Source of the DNA: Hahellaceae bacterium
GTDB taxonomy: Bacteria; Pseudomonadota; Gammaproteobacteria; Pseudomonadales; Oleiphilaceae
Length of the DNA: 64,000 bases
NCBI GenBank assembly: GCA_024234575.1
Contig: JACKOB010000003.1
Location: 372,001-436,000 of the forward strand
Reading direction: 5' to 3'
The position numbers and the translations under genes are program-made. A model generated the notes under the pieces. The model had not been told where the DNA came from and did no database searches. It worked only from the letters and a program-made list of their open reading frames with translations. Position 1 is the stretch's first letter. Every line of letters starts with the position of its first letter. Of this stretch, positions 42,830 through 52,888 are shown one piece after another.

Positions 42830-44647
42830 ATGCGCTCGACTCTGAGGATGGTTGGTATATCTTTCCTGATATTTAGTGCTGCTCTTCGCGCAGAGTTCAC
42901 ACTGATAGCACCTATGGTTGAGGGGCTGAATGCGTGTAAAAGTGCTGCCGAAAATCTGCAGATAATGGATGGGAATGCTGCCGTTCAGTATTGTAAATCA
43001 AAGAATGAAAGTGCTGCGACTTTACTAGAAGACGAGCTGATGAAAATAGGCCCCAAAGTGAGTGCCGATGGTCAGTTTGGCCTTGGTTACACGCTTAATA
43101 TGCCGTTGTTGTCCTACATTGAAGTGGCGAACGATGAGATGAACGTAAACCGTGATCTCATTAAGCAAGACTTGCAGCTATTATCAGACTCCGATCGAAA
43201 AGTAGTTCTTTATTTGTTTGCCAATCACTTTGTCTCGGGTGGTGCAGTGGCAACGGCAGAGGCACTATCCAAAGATCCGGGTAGTGTAATGCAGCTAGCT
43301 GATGGTTCTGTACCCGGTGACAAATACTTTGATACGGGTGTGATTCCCTGGAGTTTGGGCAATGCTGCTTCTAAGGTTCGCCAGGCAAAAACCTTAGCGA
43401 TGAACGCGGTCATCGACGAAGTCTGTCATTTACCGCAATCGGACATTGATAAAATTCATGCAGCCACAACGCTGGGCGAAACCCATCACATGTTTCCGAA
43501 TTTCAAGTCGGGAATGGGCTATGGTGAAACCTATAAAATTACGGATTATAGCGCTTATTCCGTGGACGCGTTTCAGCAGTGGCTCAAAGCAAAGTATGGT
43601 CGAATTGAATCGCTGAACGCCAAGTTACAGTCTCAATATGAGAGCTTCTCACAAATAGTTCCTCCCTCTAAAAACATAAAAACAGATAAGCTAAATAGTT
43701 TTTTCGAACATATTGACCCCTATGCCCATGGCTCTATTCCCTTTTTAGGCTGGGCGTATGATAAAACCGGAAAAGATTTTGAAATACTGGCTTATTTAAA
43801 TGGGCAATATGTTGGCGACGCCGCTGTCGGGATGACGCGTCTGGATGTGGCCCAGAGTATTCCAGAGCTGGACGATTCGAACGTGGGCTATCGTTACGAT
43901 TTGGACTTTTCATCCCTGCCGCCGGGTGTCCATGTTGTCGAGCTACGCTTTTTTCAAGATGGCAAGACGAGCTTGCTGAAAAAGTACTCGATTGCCGTGA
44001 TGGATCGACGGCAGAGTGAGCCAGAGGTGGTTGAGCAGCATGTATTAGTTAGTGTCGATAGTGCATCTACCGGAGGTATTCGCTTTTGGGCTGATCACCC
44101 CAAAGATCTGATAGCACTTTTTTATAATCCATTGGCGCGATTATGGAATGACTTTAGAGAGCAGCAAGTAACATCGGAAATCGAATTCTTTGCGCAAATC
44201 CTCGAAAGCAGTTGCTTAGGAAAAGAGCGTATTTTTTCTGCGCAAATTGGCAGCATGTATAACGCGACTTGGAACCCCCACTTTTTTGCGGCAGATGATT
44301 CGCTGAAAAAGAATAGTCACTATAGCTTGGGGGTTAACCTCTACGGTGGGGTAGTGTACGGTGATTTTTTGTTTAATTGGCTTGCGGAAAACCAACACAC
44401 AAAATATGGCATCCCTGAAATGCACCCCATGACGCTTCAAGAGCCCGTGGAACTTGTCAGTGCTATTAGGCGCCATCAACGTTACGGTGCCTGGTTTATT
44501 TCACCGTATTTTATGTCGGTAAAACCAGATCGTTTTGGCTTAGATCCTGAGCATGAGAAGTATCGTGTTTCAGCAGAAAACCACCAGTGGGGTTCGGCTG
44601 AGTATTTTCAGGCGTTGAAGATAATTATGAATACGCCTGCGCAGTAA
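42830..44647 (+). CDS. Secreted GH42-like (glycoside hydrolase clan A-like) protein
   Basis: 605 residues with a Sec signal peptide (ISFLIFSAALRAEF). The N-terminal half looks like a TIM-barrel glycoside hydrolase: the stretch DAFQQWLKAKYGRIESLNAKLQ is typical of GH42-like enzymes, and HHMFPNFKSGMGYG precedes it. A beta-sandwich-like part follows (LDFSSLPPGVHVVELRFFQDGK), then a further barrel-like end. I cannot place the two catalytic glutamates with confidence, so it may be non-enzymatic. In a glycan export cluster a periplasmic chain-editing or lyase role is plausible. Confidence 0.55.
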   Translation: MRSTLRMVGISFLIFSAALRAEFTLIAPMVEGLNACKSAAENLQIMDGNAAVQYCKSKNESAATLLEDELMKIGPKVSADGQFGLGYTLNMPLLSYIEVANDEMNVNRDLIKQDLQLLSDSDRKVVLYLFANHFVSGGAVATAEALSKDPGSVMQLADGSVPGDKYFDTGVIPWSLGNAASKVRQAKTLAMNAVIDEVCHLPQSDIDKIHAATTLGETHHMFPNFKSGMGYGETYKITDYSAYSVDAFQQWLKAKYGRIESLNAKLQSQYESFSQIVPPSKNIKTDKLNSFFEHIDPYAHGSIPFLGWAYDKTGKDFEILAYLNGQYVGDAAVGMTRLDVAQSIPELDDSNVGYRYDLDFSSLPPGVHVVELRFFQDGKTSLLKKYSIAVMDRRQSEPEVVEQHVLVSVDSASTGGIRFWADHPKDLIALFYNPLARLWNDFREQQVTSEIEFFAQILESSCLGKERIFSAQIGSMYNATWNPHFFAADDSLKKNSHYSLGVNLYGGVVYGDFLFNWLAENQHTKYGIPEMHPMTLQEPVELVSAIRRHQRYGAWFISPYFMSVKPDRFGLDPEHEKYRVSAENHQWGSAEYFQALKIIMNTPAQ

Positions 44648-44742
44648 GTCTTCGCAATTTATAGACAGCCTGGGTGAGTTGTCGCTTTCTCAGGTTGATG
44701 CTGTAGGGGGACTCATCTCCACCATCCTCTTTGCTTCTATTT

Positions 44743-47700
44743 TCACCAAATCACTTCCACCCCGCTGGGTATAAATACTTCCTCAATAGCAGAGCGTGTT
44801 GCCTCGTCCAGAGGGTTACCCGATAGCGATAGAAAGCGTAAATATCCTATTTTACTCAGATCAATCGTTGTGAAATTGTTGTTATCAATTATTAGCGTGC
44901 CCAGGTAATACTGATGACTCAGGTCGATGCTGCTAAATGCATTATTAGATAAATCCAATTCCCATAGGCCGATTTGGTTGCTAAGGTCAACGGTGCTTAA
45001 GGCATTATTAGATAAGTTTATTTCCCATAGCAGGTCGTGTTGGCTGCTAAGATCGATGCCGCTAAAATGGTTGCCAGAAAGGTTTAAAAAATGAAGTTCT
45101 TGATTGCTAATATCAATGTCGCTGAACTCATTGTCAGCAAGCCGCAAATCCCAAAGATCGCGCTGATTGCTAAGGTCGATATTTTTTAACGCATTGCCAC
45201 TAAGGTCTAAGTAATGCAGTTCGCTCAGGTTAGTCAAGTCAATGCTGCTAAGTGCATTCTCCGAAAGGTTGAGTCTATTTAGTTGCCTTTGAGTACTGAG
45301 ATCAATGCTTCTGAGATTGCTATCTGATAAGCGTAAATCTGCTATTTGACTCGGGTTGGGGAACGCAATGCTGGTGAGCTCGTTGCCAGTGTAGCCAAAA
45401 TAAGTCAAATAACCCTGATTGCTTAGATCGATACCACTGAGTTTGCCACCTGTAATATTTAGCGTCTCCAACTGACTCACAACAGGGAAATCGATACGGC
45501 TAAACGCATCACCAGATAGTTCAATCTCTTTCAGTTGACTTTGAGTGCTAAGATCGAGGCCATTGAGGTTGTTTGCAGACAAACGCGCTGATACCAATTG
45601 ACTTGAATAGGGGAAATTGATTTGGATAATAGAGTCATCAGACAGTTTTATGTTTTTAAGTTGACTTTGATTGCTGAGATCAAGGTTATTGAGGTTGTTA
45701 GCATTTAAATATAAGTCTTCCAGTTGGCTTGGATTAGGTAGGTCGATACTGTTCAACGCGTTTCGCGACAGAGCTAGTCTATCCATTTTATATTGACTGC
45801 TCAGATCAAGACTAATGAGGCGGTTACCTGATAAAGATAAACCTACCAATTGGCTCGGATTGGGTAGATCGATACTGCTAAGCTCGTCTCCGGAATAGGA
45901 AAAATAGGGTAAATATCTTTGATTACTAAGATCCAGGCTAACGAGGTTGTTGTCTGATAAATATATCTCTGTCAATTGGCTCGGATTGGGTAGATCGATG
46001 CTGCCTAGGTTATTTGTCTTGAGATCTAAGTATTCGAGTCGGCCTGACTGGGATAGGTCTACGTCGCGAAGTTGATTTTCACTTGCGCGAAATTTAGTGA
46101 GATTGAGCTGATTTGCGAGATCAATGTGAGTAAGCTCATTTGCGCCAATTGCCAGGTATTCCAGCAAGGTCTGATTGCTAAGATCTATACTGCTCAGATG
46201 ATTGTCGTCGAGTCCTAAGTTAATTAATTGACCCTGTTTGCTTAGGTTAACACTGCTGAGGTTATTGTGTGTAAGGTCTAAGCTAATCAGTTGATCTTGA
46301 TGGCTGAGGTCGATACTGTCGATGTCGTTATATGACAGGTCCAGGTTAATGAGCTGGTTTTGATTGCTCAGATCGATACTGCGCAGTTGAGTAGCGCTTA
46401 TACCAAGGTTAATTAATTTACCCTGAACGCTGAGGTCAATGTTGCTTAGCTCCCTAGACTTCAGTTTTAAATCTTTAAGCTGGTTTTGATTACTAAGATC
46501 AATTCGACTGAGTGCTCCGGTGTTAAGATCCAAAACTCTTAGCTGACTCGGGTAGGGAAGATTAATGGTGCTTAATTCATAAGATTGTAGTTTTAGACTC
46601 TCAAGCTGACGCTGATGACTGAGATTTATTCTGCTGAGATAAAGCCCTTTAACATCCAACGTTTTTAAGCTAACTAACTCGCTTAGATCAATAACGCTAT
46701 CATCGCCCGTCTCCAGCGTTAAGTTCTCCAGTTGATTCGATTGACTGAAGTTAATGTTCGTAAGTTGATATGTGCTTAAGTCTAAGGATCTTAATTGGCC
46801 CTGATGACTAAGATCAAGGTTGCTTAACTCCTGACTATACAGCTTCAAATCCTCAAGCCGATTTTGGTTACTGAGGTCAATGCTCTTGAGATATTGTGCA
46901 TCAATATATAACGCTGTTAGATTGCCCTGATTACTAAGATCTATACTGGAAATATTCCCCGTATTAAGCTCCAACACCTTTAGCTGCTGCTGATTGCTGA
47001 GATCAATACTGTCCATATTGTAAGCATATATTGATAAGTGCTCAAGTTGTCGCTGATTCCCGAGAAAAATGCCAACAATAGCGCCGGTTTTGAGGCGTAA
47101 AGATTTAAGTTGAGTCAAATTATTAATGTCAACACCATAGAGACTGTCAGATTCAAGACTTAACGTCGTTAAGTTGGTCTGCTTGCTGAGATCAATACTT
47201 TTTAAATCTTGATCTAAAAGTTTTAGATCAAGCAGTTGGCGCTGTTGGCTAAGATCGATATTAGTGAGGCCATTTATGCTTAGATCCAAGACCTTTAGCT
47301 GGCGCTGTTGGCTAAGGTCAATACCGTTGAGTTTTCTACTCGCAATCTGTAGATACTCGAGTTTACCCAGGCTGCTCAGGTCAAGACTGTCGAGTTGGTC
47401 ACCTGAAATTTGCAGATGCTCCAGCTGAGTCTGGCTGCCAAGATCAATAGTCGATCCGCTCCAGGAAAGCTTTAAATGCTTAAGCTGCAAATCAGAAAGG
47501 ATAATGTCAGTGAGTTCAACACCCTCAAATTCCAGTCGGGTAACTGCTGTGAGTTGCCCAATATCGGTGGCATTGTTTAGACCAGGGTAATCTTCCGCAT
47601 TGCAATACAGTTTGGTCATTTCTGTGACCCACGACCAGCCACGTGCGGACGCGTATCCTTGCACACAGGCCGTTAAAGCAGAATCAACGAAACTCAGGTC

Positions 47701-47829
47701 TTGTATCTTGGTCCCGTTATTGTCGGTGCCTGTATTGGTGTTATCAGTGGTGTGATTTGTGTCACCGCAGGCGACCAAAGTGGTCATGACAGCCATAAAA
47801 AACGCATATTTGGTAGTTAAAGCAAACAT
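44743..47829 (-). CDS. Lipoprotein with ~43 leucine-rich repeats
   Basis: 1028 residues. ATG 47829 (AAGGGAT upstream) gives a lipoprotein signal peptide MFALTTKYAFFMAVMTTLVAC with cysteine at 21; a longer frame from 47868 does not. After an Asn/Thr/Asp-rich linker and a small cysteine-containing cap, residues 109-1009 are ~43 tandem 21-residue leucine-rich repeats (L-x-L-x-x-N-x-L-x-x-I-D-L-S-N-Q), then a short C-terminal cap. With a lipid anchor the solenoid would be displayed from the outer membrane or periplasm. LRR solenoids bind proteins or glycans; the ligand is unknown. It stands alone between the GH-like and AlgJ-like genes. Confidence 0.88.
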   Translation of the reverse strand: MFALTTKYAFFMAVMTTLVACGDTNHTTDNTNTGTDNNGTKIQDLSFVDSALTACVQGYASARGWSWVTEMTKLYCNAEDYPGLNNATDIGQLTAVTRLEFEGVELTDIILSDLQLKHLKLSWSGSTIDLGSQTQLEHLQISGDQLDSLDLSSLGKLEYLQIASRKLNGIDLSQQRQLKVLDLSINGLTNIDLSQQRQLLDLKLLDQDLKSIDLSKQTNLTTLSLESDSLYGVDINNLTQLKSLRLKTGAIVGIFLGNQRQLEHLSIYAYNMDSIDLSNQQQLKVLELNTGNISSIDLSNQGNLTALYIDAQYLKSIDLSNQNRLEDLKLYSQELSNLDLSHQGQLRSLDLSTYQLTNINFSQSNQLENLTLETGDDSVIDLSELVSLKTLDVKGLYLSRINLSHQRQLESLKLQSYELSTINLPYPSQLRVLDLNTGALSRIDLSNQNQLKDLKLKSRELSNIDLSVQGKLINLGISATQLRSIDLSNQNQLINLDLSYNDIDSIDLSHQDQLISLDLTHNNLSSVNLSKQGQLINLGLDDNHLSSIDLSNQTLLEYLAIGANELTHIDLANQLNLTKFRASENQLRDVDLSQSGRLEYLDLKTNNLGSIDLPNPSQLTEIYLSDNNLVSLDLSNQRYLPYFSYSGDELSSIDLPNPSQLVGLSLSGNRLISLDLSSQYKMDRLALSRNALNSIDLPNPSQLEDLYLNANNLNNLDLSNQSQLKNIKLSDDSIIQINFPYSSQLVSARLSANNLNGLDLSTQSQLKEIELSGDAFSRIDFPVVSQLETLNITGGKLSGIDLSNQGYLTYFGYTGNELTSIAFPNPSQIADLRLSDSNLRSIDLSTQRQLNRLNLSENALSSIDLTNLSELHYLDLSGNALKNIDLSNQRDLWDLRLADNEFSDIDISNQELHFLNLSGNHFSGIDLSSQHDLLWEINLSNNALSTVDLSNQIGLWELDLSNNAFSSIDLSHQYYLGTLIIDNNNFTTIDLSKIGYLRFLSLSGNPLDEATRSAIEEVFIPSGVEVIW
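44803..47505 (-). repeat. Tandem ~63-bp leucine-rich-repeat array
   Basis: About 43 units of 63 bases (2.7 kb), each coding for one 21-residue repeat; a few units are one residue longer or shorter (near residues 940-965 of the longer frame). DNA identity between units varies, so this is an old, diversified array; two repeat classes alternate toward the C-terminal half (those beginning IDLSNQ and those with IDLPNPSQL). Confidence 0.85.
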
Positions 47830-47937
47830 GGTAAATCCCTTAATTTTGAAAACATCCAAGTAGCACATTTGGAAGGTCAGCGATCTGTGTAATCATACTT
47901 TAACTACACCAGCCATTCTTCTGACTTTATCTAAAGT

Positions 47938-49467
47938 TTATTTACTGCCAACGACCAGTGGTTCAAGTTTAATTGTTTGGCAGGCACTTTGCTGATTGAT
48001 ATCCAGGCGAACTTTGCTGATGGTTTTATTTCTACTTAAACCGCGTGCTTGGTTTAAGCTAATCAGGTTGGTGCCAGAGATGAGCGTCGCATGTGCGCTT
48101 TTCTCTTCGCTATAATGATTCATCCCATCTTCTAGCCAAAACAATTGAATCGGTATTTCGCTGTTAGGGTTTTTACAGCTAAATGATACTTTCATGTAAG
48201 ATTCGCTGGTTTCGGTTACCTTGAAGTCACTGACGAATTCCCAGTACGGATCTTCACCGTTTATTTGGTACTCATAGGGCGAGGGCGTTTTTTCCAGATG
48301 ATGAAAACCCGATAAAGAGAGTGTTTCTTGCGGCCCTGAAAGCGTTCTGGTTCTATCTAACGCCAGCGAGTCTGGAGGGAGGTGGGCAAACAAAGGTTGT
48401 CTGACGTCACGTTCTACGACGGTGAAAAATACATAATCGGGTTTGAATTGGCTTACCAGATGAACAAATACGTCACTGGGTTCAAATGCTTTTGCATAGT
48501 GTATTTGCAATGTCTCAGAGAAAGTGGCTGCCATCAGCGGGGACATGGCGTTGCCGAATGAGTCTCTAACCCACAAAACTTTTGCCTGGTTTAGTGCGTT
48601 GTCACTGACTATTTTCTGCGGGGTGTGCGGAGCGAATAATTGAGTGTTTGCACCATTGTAGACTTTTTCCCCAGATGTGAAGTCATATTGAGTAATAGTC
48701 GTTGGGTAGTGGTAGGCATTAATCACAACTTCGGTTTCAGGTAAGCTGCTCTCTATGCGCAAAAACATTGCCAAATCCCCGGCCGCTCTGGGGACTACTT
48801 CAGCCACTTCATACATGTTATCTGGCAGCCACGCTAATTCTGGTGCCTCTGCTCTAATAGTATTTACAAAATATTCGAAAGCTAAACCTGCCCCTAGAGG
48901 ATTCCAGTGCGTGTCAGTTTGATAGTAGATGGGGTTTTTATAACTGTTTTTAGCATGAAAAAGAGGCTTTCTTAAATCGATAAAGCGTGAGTTATCGACA
49001 ACTCCAAAATAATCGTCGAGTACCCGCTGAGGTGCTGGTGTAGCCCATTTCGGTAGGTGTTCTGGGAAAACAGATCCTTTATTGGGGGCAACCATGACTT
49101 TAAATAGTTTTACCCCCTGGGATTTTAACCAGCGTTCCCACTCCCTACTTGCATAGTTAATATCCCTGATTTCCTCGACCTCTGAGGGTGTGATGCCTTT
49201 TCTTGAAACGGTTTGGATATTTGAATGGGCATTACCTAAATACAGCCAGCCATCGTACCCTATGATGATATTTGACGGGTCCATACTAATGCCAAATTGA
49301 TACAGCCATTGATTTAGTATTTGGGACGCAAAGTCCAGATTAAACAGTGATGATTTGTTTATATGCAGTCGTTGCTGTTTTTCTACACTAAGCACTAGAT
49401 TGATAAGCGGTACCGATAAAAGGCCGACAATAACAATGACTATAAAAAGATAAGTGCGCTTTTTCAC
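47938..49467 (-). CDS. AlgJ/AlgX-like periplasmic O-acetyltransferase (SGNH fold)
   Basis: 509 residues, N-terminal signal anchor (TYLFIVIVIVGLLSVPLINLVL), then an SGNH-like domain with the family block NKGSVFPEHLPKW, DTHWNPLGAG (Asp-x-x-His) near residue 200 and the serine in VRDSFGNAM near 315. The C-terminal ~110 residues are beta-rich and may be a carbohydrate-binding domain as in AlgX. Partners with the MBOAT protein upstream in the operon (11-base gap) to O-acetylate a surface polysaccharide. Confidence 0.82.
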   Translation of the reverse strand: MKKRTYLFIVIVIVGLLSVPLINLVLSVEKQQRLHINKSSLFNLDFASQILNQWLYQFGISMDPSNIIIGYDGWLYLGNAHSNIQTVSRKGITPSEVEEIRDINYASREWERWLKSQGVKLFKVMVAPNKGSVFPEHLPKWATPAPQRVLDDYFGVVDNSRFIDLRKPLFHAKNSYKNPIYYQTDTHWNPLGAGLAFEYFVNTIRAEAPELAWLPDNMYEVAEVVPRAAGDLAMFLRIESSLPETEVVINAYHYPTTITQYDFTSGEKVYNGANTQLFAPHTPQKIVSDNALNQAKVLWVRDSFGNAMSPLMAATFSETLQIHYAKAFEPSDVFVHLVSQFKPDYVFFTVVERDVRQPLFAHLPPDSLALDRTRTLSGPQETLSLSGFHHLEKTPSPYEYQINGEDPYWEFVSDFKVTETSESYMKVSFSCKNPNSEIPIQLFWLEDGMNHYSEEKSAHATLISGTNLISLNQARGLSRNKTISKVRLDINQQSACQTIKLEPLVVGSK

Positions 49468-49477
49468 GGTTATGCTC

Positions 49478-50977
49478 TCAAAAGTTGAAGTAGAGGAAAA
49501 CTGTGCTAGTCGCGGCCAGCATGAAGTATGTCGCTATCGTGAACAGTGTGGCGCCATAGATTGTTTTAGCATAGCTATATTTACCATCTGATATTTCAAG
49601 TGAATTCTTTCGTGTGATTAGGCCAAATCCAATAAAAATTGCTAGGTACGTTAATAGCTGTGGCACCAGATTGATTGGCAGATAGTTCATCAGCGTATCA
49701 ATTAGCCATCCTCCCCATGCCAATCCTTCTGTCGGTATCAGTGTGACTGATTCGCCACCAATGCTGCCAATATCCGCCATTCCTGAGAGAACTCTCATCG
49801 CGTCATCCATAGACGCTGCTCTGAAAAATACCCAGGTAACGTTGATGAATAGGAATGTCGTTAACCAGGCAAGTGCTTTAGGAAGTTGCATTCCTAATTG
49901 TTGCCAGAAACGATGCACCACAAGCGCGCCGCCGTGCAAAAAACCCCAGATAACAAACATCCAGCTTGCGCCGTGCCATAGCCCACCCAGCACAAACGTG
50001 GCCATTAAGTTAAAGTAAGTATGCAATGACGTTTTTCTATTTCCGCCAAGAGGAATGTAGATATAGTCGCGCAAAAAACGGCTAAGCGTCATATGCCAGC
50101 GCCGCCAAAAGTCCTGAATGCTTAATGCCTTGTAAGGTGAGTTAAAATTGATTGGCAGCTTAATGTTAAAAAGTAAGGCAATACCGATAGCCATATCGCA
50201 GTAGCCGCTGAAATCGAAATAGAGTTGGAATGTATATGAAAGGCTTGCCGCCCAAGCGGCGAAGAAATCCAGAGGCTGCCCGCCATCGAATCCTGCATCT
50301 GCCCAATTGGCAAAAGTGTCTGCAATAACTACCTTTTTGAAAAGGCCAATGGAAAATATAAAGAGGCCTTTTAATAGGTTGGCATGTCTGATTACCAACG
50401 TTTTAGGTGATGCAAATTGTGACATCATTTCATGATGATGCACGATAGGGCCAGCTATCAATTGAGGGAAAAAGGTAACAAAAAGCGAATAATTCAACAG
50501 GTCGTATTCGGCGGTTTCACCCCTGTAACTGTCTACCAGATAAGCAATTTGCTGGAATGTAAAAAAGCTGATCGCCAGTGGTAAAGCAATATTAGGAAGC
50601 GTATAGCCAGCATCGAATAGCGAGTTTATATTCTCAATAAAAAAGCTGGTGTACTTAAAATAAGCAAGTAATGCTAGGTTAGCGGCGATGCCGATACCCA
50701 GTACTACCTTTCTGTTTACTTCGTGTCTTTTCGGGCGAGAGTTCTGTGAGTGGTCTGCGTGAGTTTGCGCCAGCCCAGTTCCAACAGCGAAATTGAAAAA
50801 CATAGATGCCAGTATCAATGCCAGATAAGCGATGTTCCAGTAGGAGTAAAAGAACAAACTAGCGGCAACAAGCCAGACTTTTGCTGCAAAGACTAATCGC
50901 CTGCGTGTTAGCCAGAAATAGATAAAAAATGAGATAGGCAAGAAGGCGAAAATAAACTGCCAGGAATTAAAAAGCAT
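49478..50977 (-). CDS. algI: MBOAT membrane O-acyltransferase, AlgI-like
   Basis: 499 residues, about 11 membrane helices. The MBOAT signature DFWRRWHMTLSRFLRDYIYIPLGGNRK and the catalytic histidine in GGLWHGASWMFVIWGFLHG (residue ~333) are clear. Takes acyl groups from cytoplasmic acyl-CoA across the inner membrane for the AlgJ-like partner. No other alginate genes are in the window, so the substrate is more likely the local polysaccharide than alginate; this is inferred. Confidence 0.9.
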   Translation of the reverse strand: MLFNSWQFIFAFLPISFFIYFWLTRRRLVFAAKVWLVAASLFFYSYWNIAYLALILASMFFNFAVGTGLAQTHADHSQNSRPKRHEVNRKVVLGIGIAANLALLAYFKYTSFFIENINSLFDAGYTLPNIALPLAISFFTFQQIAYLVDSYRGETAEYDLLNYSLFVTFFPQLIAGPIVHHHEMMSQFASPKTLVIRHANLLKGLFIFSIGLFKKVVIADTFANWADAGFDGGQPLDFFAAWAASLSYTFQLYFDFSGYCDMAIGIALLFNIKLPINFNSPYKALSIQDFWRRWHMTLSRFLRDYIYIPLGGNRKTSLHTYFNLMATFVLGGLWHGASWMFVIWGFLHGGALVVHRFWQQLGMQLPKALAWLTTFLFINVTWVFFRAASMDDAMRVLSGMADIGSIGGESVTLIPTEGLAWGGWLIDTLMNYLPINLVPQLLTYLAIFIGFGLITRKNSLEISDGKYSYAKTIYGATLFTIATYFMLAATSTVFLYFNF

Positions 50978-51183
50978 AATGGGGCGAGCCTGAAAAATGG
51001 CGTATTATAGAGAGTGTGCGGGTAAAGCTAAATAGTGAATTGCCGGTAGCTGGGCGTGCTTGGATTTAAATTGCGGGCTTTTACCTATGGGTCGCCCCAC
51101 TTTCGGCACGTCGATGAAAATTCAGATGGCGCAGCCCACTCGACCACAACATTTAATCTAAGAGCAAGCACAAGGGACGAGCG

Positions 51184-52773
51184 ATGCGACTGATACGTAA
51201 CTTTCTGAAACGGAACAAAAGCCGCTTTTATGCACTTAACCTAAGGCCCTCTGATCGTTACATTGAATTTGAGATCCGCCTTGATTTTAGTTTCGAACAG
51301 GGGAGAAATTATCAATACAGTAAGCTTTATTACAGTAGCTCATCTAATCAACCGTTTCATGAGTCACGGGTAATATGTTTCCAGCCTCTTTTCAGAAATG
51401 TGTTCGAAAAAGTGAGAATCGCTTTGCCGGACGAGGTTATGAAAGCCGGCTTCATAGCCATTCGTATTGATGGAGTACCCTACACTGAAGGGCGTTTTTC
51501 CATAAGACATATGCGTGCTGTCAGCGGGGCGACCGATGCAAAAATGACTCAGCTTGCTGATTGGGTGAGCAATCGCCAGCACGTTCGAGAAAGCGTTATT
51601 GAAAGCGAAAAAACAGGCCGGGGTATGCTTCCACACTATCCCGAGTCGTTATCATTGGAGTTAACTCCACGCTGTAATTTACATTGCCCCCATTGCAGCT
51701 CCCATGGTAAGCCGGAACTTCAAAAATATCATAACTCGCGTCCGGAAATGTCGCTTGAGCAATTTGACAGTATTGCCCATGAGCTTTTTCCCCACATAAC
51801 TGCATTGAGTCTTGTGGGGAGGGGAGAGCCGACGTTGGCCAGTGATCCCTTATGGGAAAAATGCAAAGAGCTGATAAAACACTATGGGGTAAAATTAACC
51901 TGTGTTACCAATGGTCATTTTATTAAGCGCCGTTTTACGGAGGATTTGTTTCCGTATATCGATGAGATTTGTGTCTCCATTGATGGTAATTCGGCTGAGG
52001 TGCATCGTCAAAATCGCGGTGGATCTTCTTTAGAGAAAGTCCTCGATAATATTTCGTATTTCCACGATACAAGACAGAAAGCCAAGCTTGCTCGGCGGCC
52101 AAAGCTGAGCTTTTACTGGACTTTAATGGCAAACAATATCCATGAGTTGCCTGAATTTATTAGATATTCGGAGCGTTTTGATCCCGATTATTTTGCGATA
52201 CGTCATTTGGTTGTTTTTCACGATAAAGACCGAGCGCTTTCTTTGATGGGGCAACCCGAAAAGGTAAATCCATATTTGATGGAGGCTTATGCCGAGCTTG
52301 AATCAAGACAGATTCAGTTTGAAGGGCCACCACTGATGGATGTTGCGAGAAATGTTGACGTCATCCCTACAAATATCATTGCCAGGGAGTCTTCTGGCGA
52401 AGAAAGATCGCAGTGTGATGCGCTGCAAGCGTTAGATTCTGACTATCTTGCCGAACCTTGTACCTGGATGCATCGCACCGGCATTATCAGCCACAATGGC
52501 GAAGTGACAACCTGCGGAAAACACTACGGTGAGTTAGTCGGGCGCTTGCAAGAAGATACGTGTTTTAACGATGTATGGAACGGCGCTGCTATGCAGTCTT
52601 TACGCACGTCATTTAATACACCCAAAATGTGGCGGCAGTGCAAAGAATGCTGGCTAAGAGAGTTGAGATGGCATTCCCAAAGACGGGCAAGAGACTCCGG
52701 CGTGCAAATAGAGTTGGGCGAGAGTAATTTTACCAATGCTGCCTGGGATTATCGTGCTTATAGCAAGTTGTGA
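51184..52773 (+). CDS. Radical SAM/SPASM protein
   Basis: 529 residues. Residues ~1-150 form a beta-rich N-terminal extension of unknown kind; 155-~360 is the radical SAM core with CxxxCxxC at C164, C168, C171 (LTPRCNLHCPHCSS). The C-terminal part carries SPASM-like cysteines (EPCTWMHR, TTCGKHYG, CKECWLRE) that would hold an additional Fe-S cluster. AAGGGA precedes the ATG. Radical SAM/SPASM enzymes modify peptides, sugars or nucleic acids; in a glycan locus a sugar modification is plausible. The target is unknown. Confidence 0.87.
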   Translation: MRLIRNFLKRNKSRFYALNLRPSDRYIEFEIRLDFSFEQGRNYQYSKLYYSSSSNQPFHESRVICFQPLFRNVFEKVRIALPDEVMKAGFIAIRIDGVPYTEGRFSIRHMRAVSGATDAKMTQLADWVSNRQHVRESVIESEKTGRGMLPHYPESLSLELTPRCNLHCPHCSSHGKPELQKYHNSRPEMSLEQFDSIAHELFPHITALSLVGRGEPTLASDPLWEKCKELIKHYGVKLTCVTNGHFIKRRFTEDLFPYIDEICVSIDGNSAEVHRQNRGGSSLEKVLDNISYFHDTRQKAKLARRPKLSFYWTLMANNIHELPEFIRYSERFDPDYFAIRHLVVFHDKDRALSLMGQPEKVNPYLMEAYAELESRQIQFEGPPLMDVARNVDVIPTNIIARESSGEERSQCDALQALDSDYLAEPCTWMHRTGIISHNGEVTTCGKHYGELVGRLQEDTCFNDVWNGAAMQSLRTSFNTPKMWRQCKECWLRELRWHSQRRARDSGVQIELGESNFTNAAWDYRAYSKL

Positions 52774-52888
52774 ATATTTACGTCTCATTTTGGTGAGAGC
52801 ACCCTATGCATCTTGGCGCTGATAAATCGTTAATGGGGCGATAGGGGGTGAAAGCGTTCTTCTAATATACATCGATAACTGAAAGCTT

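Noticed and set aside
44640..44742. Imperfect stem AGCCTGGGTGAG / CTCAGG as a terminator between convergent genes
   Set aside because: Pairing is short and bulged and no T-tract follows.
44803..47505. Regular 63-bp repeats considered as a CRISPR-like or satellite array
   Set aside because: The period is that of an in-frame 21-residue leucine-rich repeat; there are no conserved direct repeats with unique spacers.
51041..51060. GCCGGTAGCTGGGCGTG, loosely like ops
   Set aside because: The core is interrupted by inserted bases and is not placed before an operon that is clearly RfaH-type.
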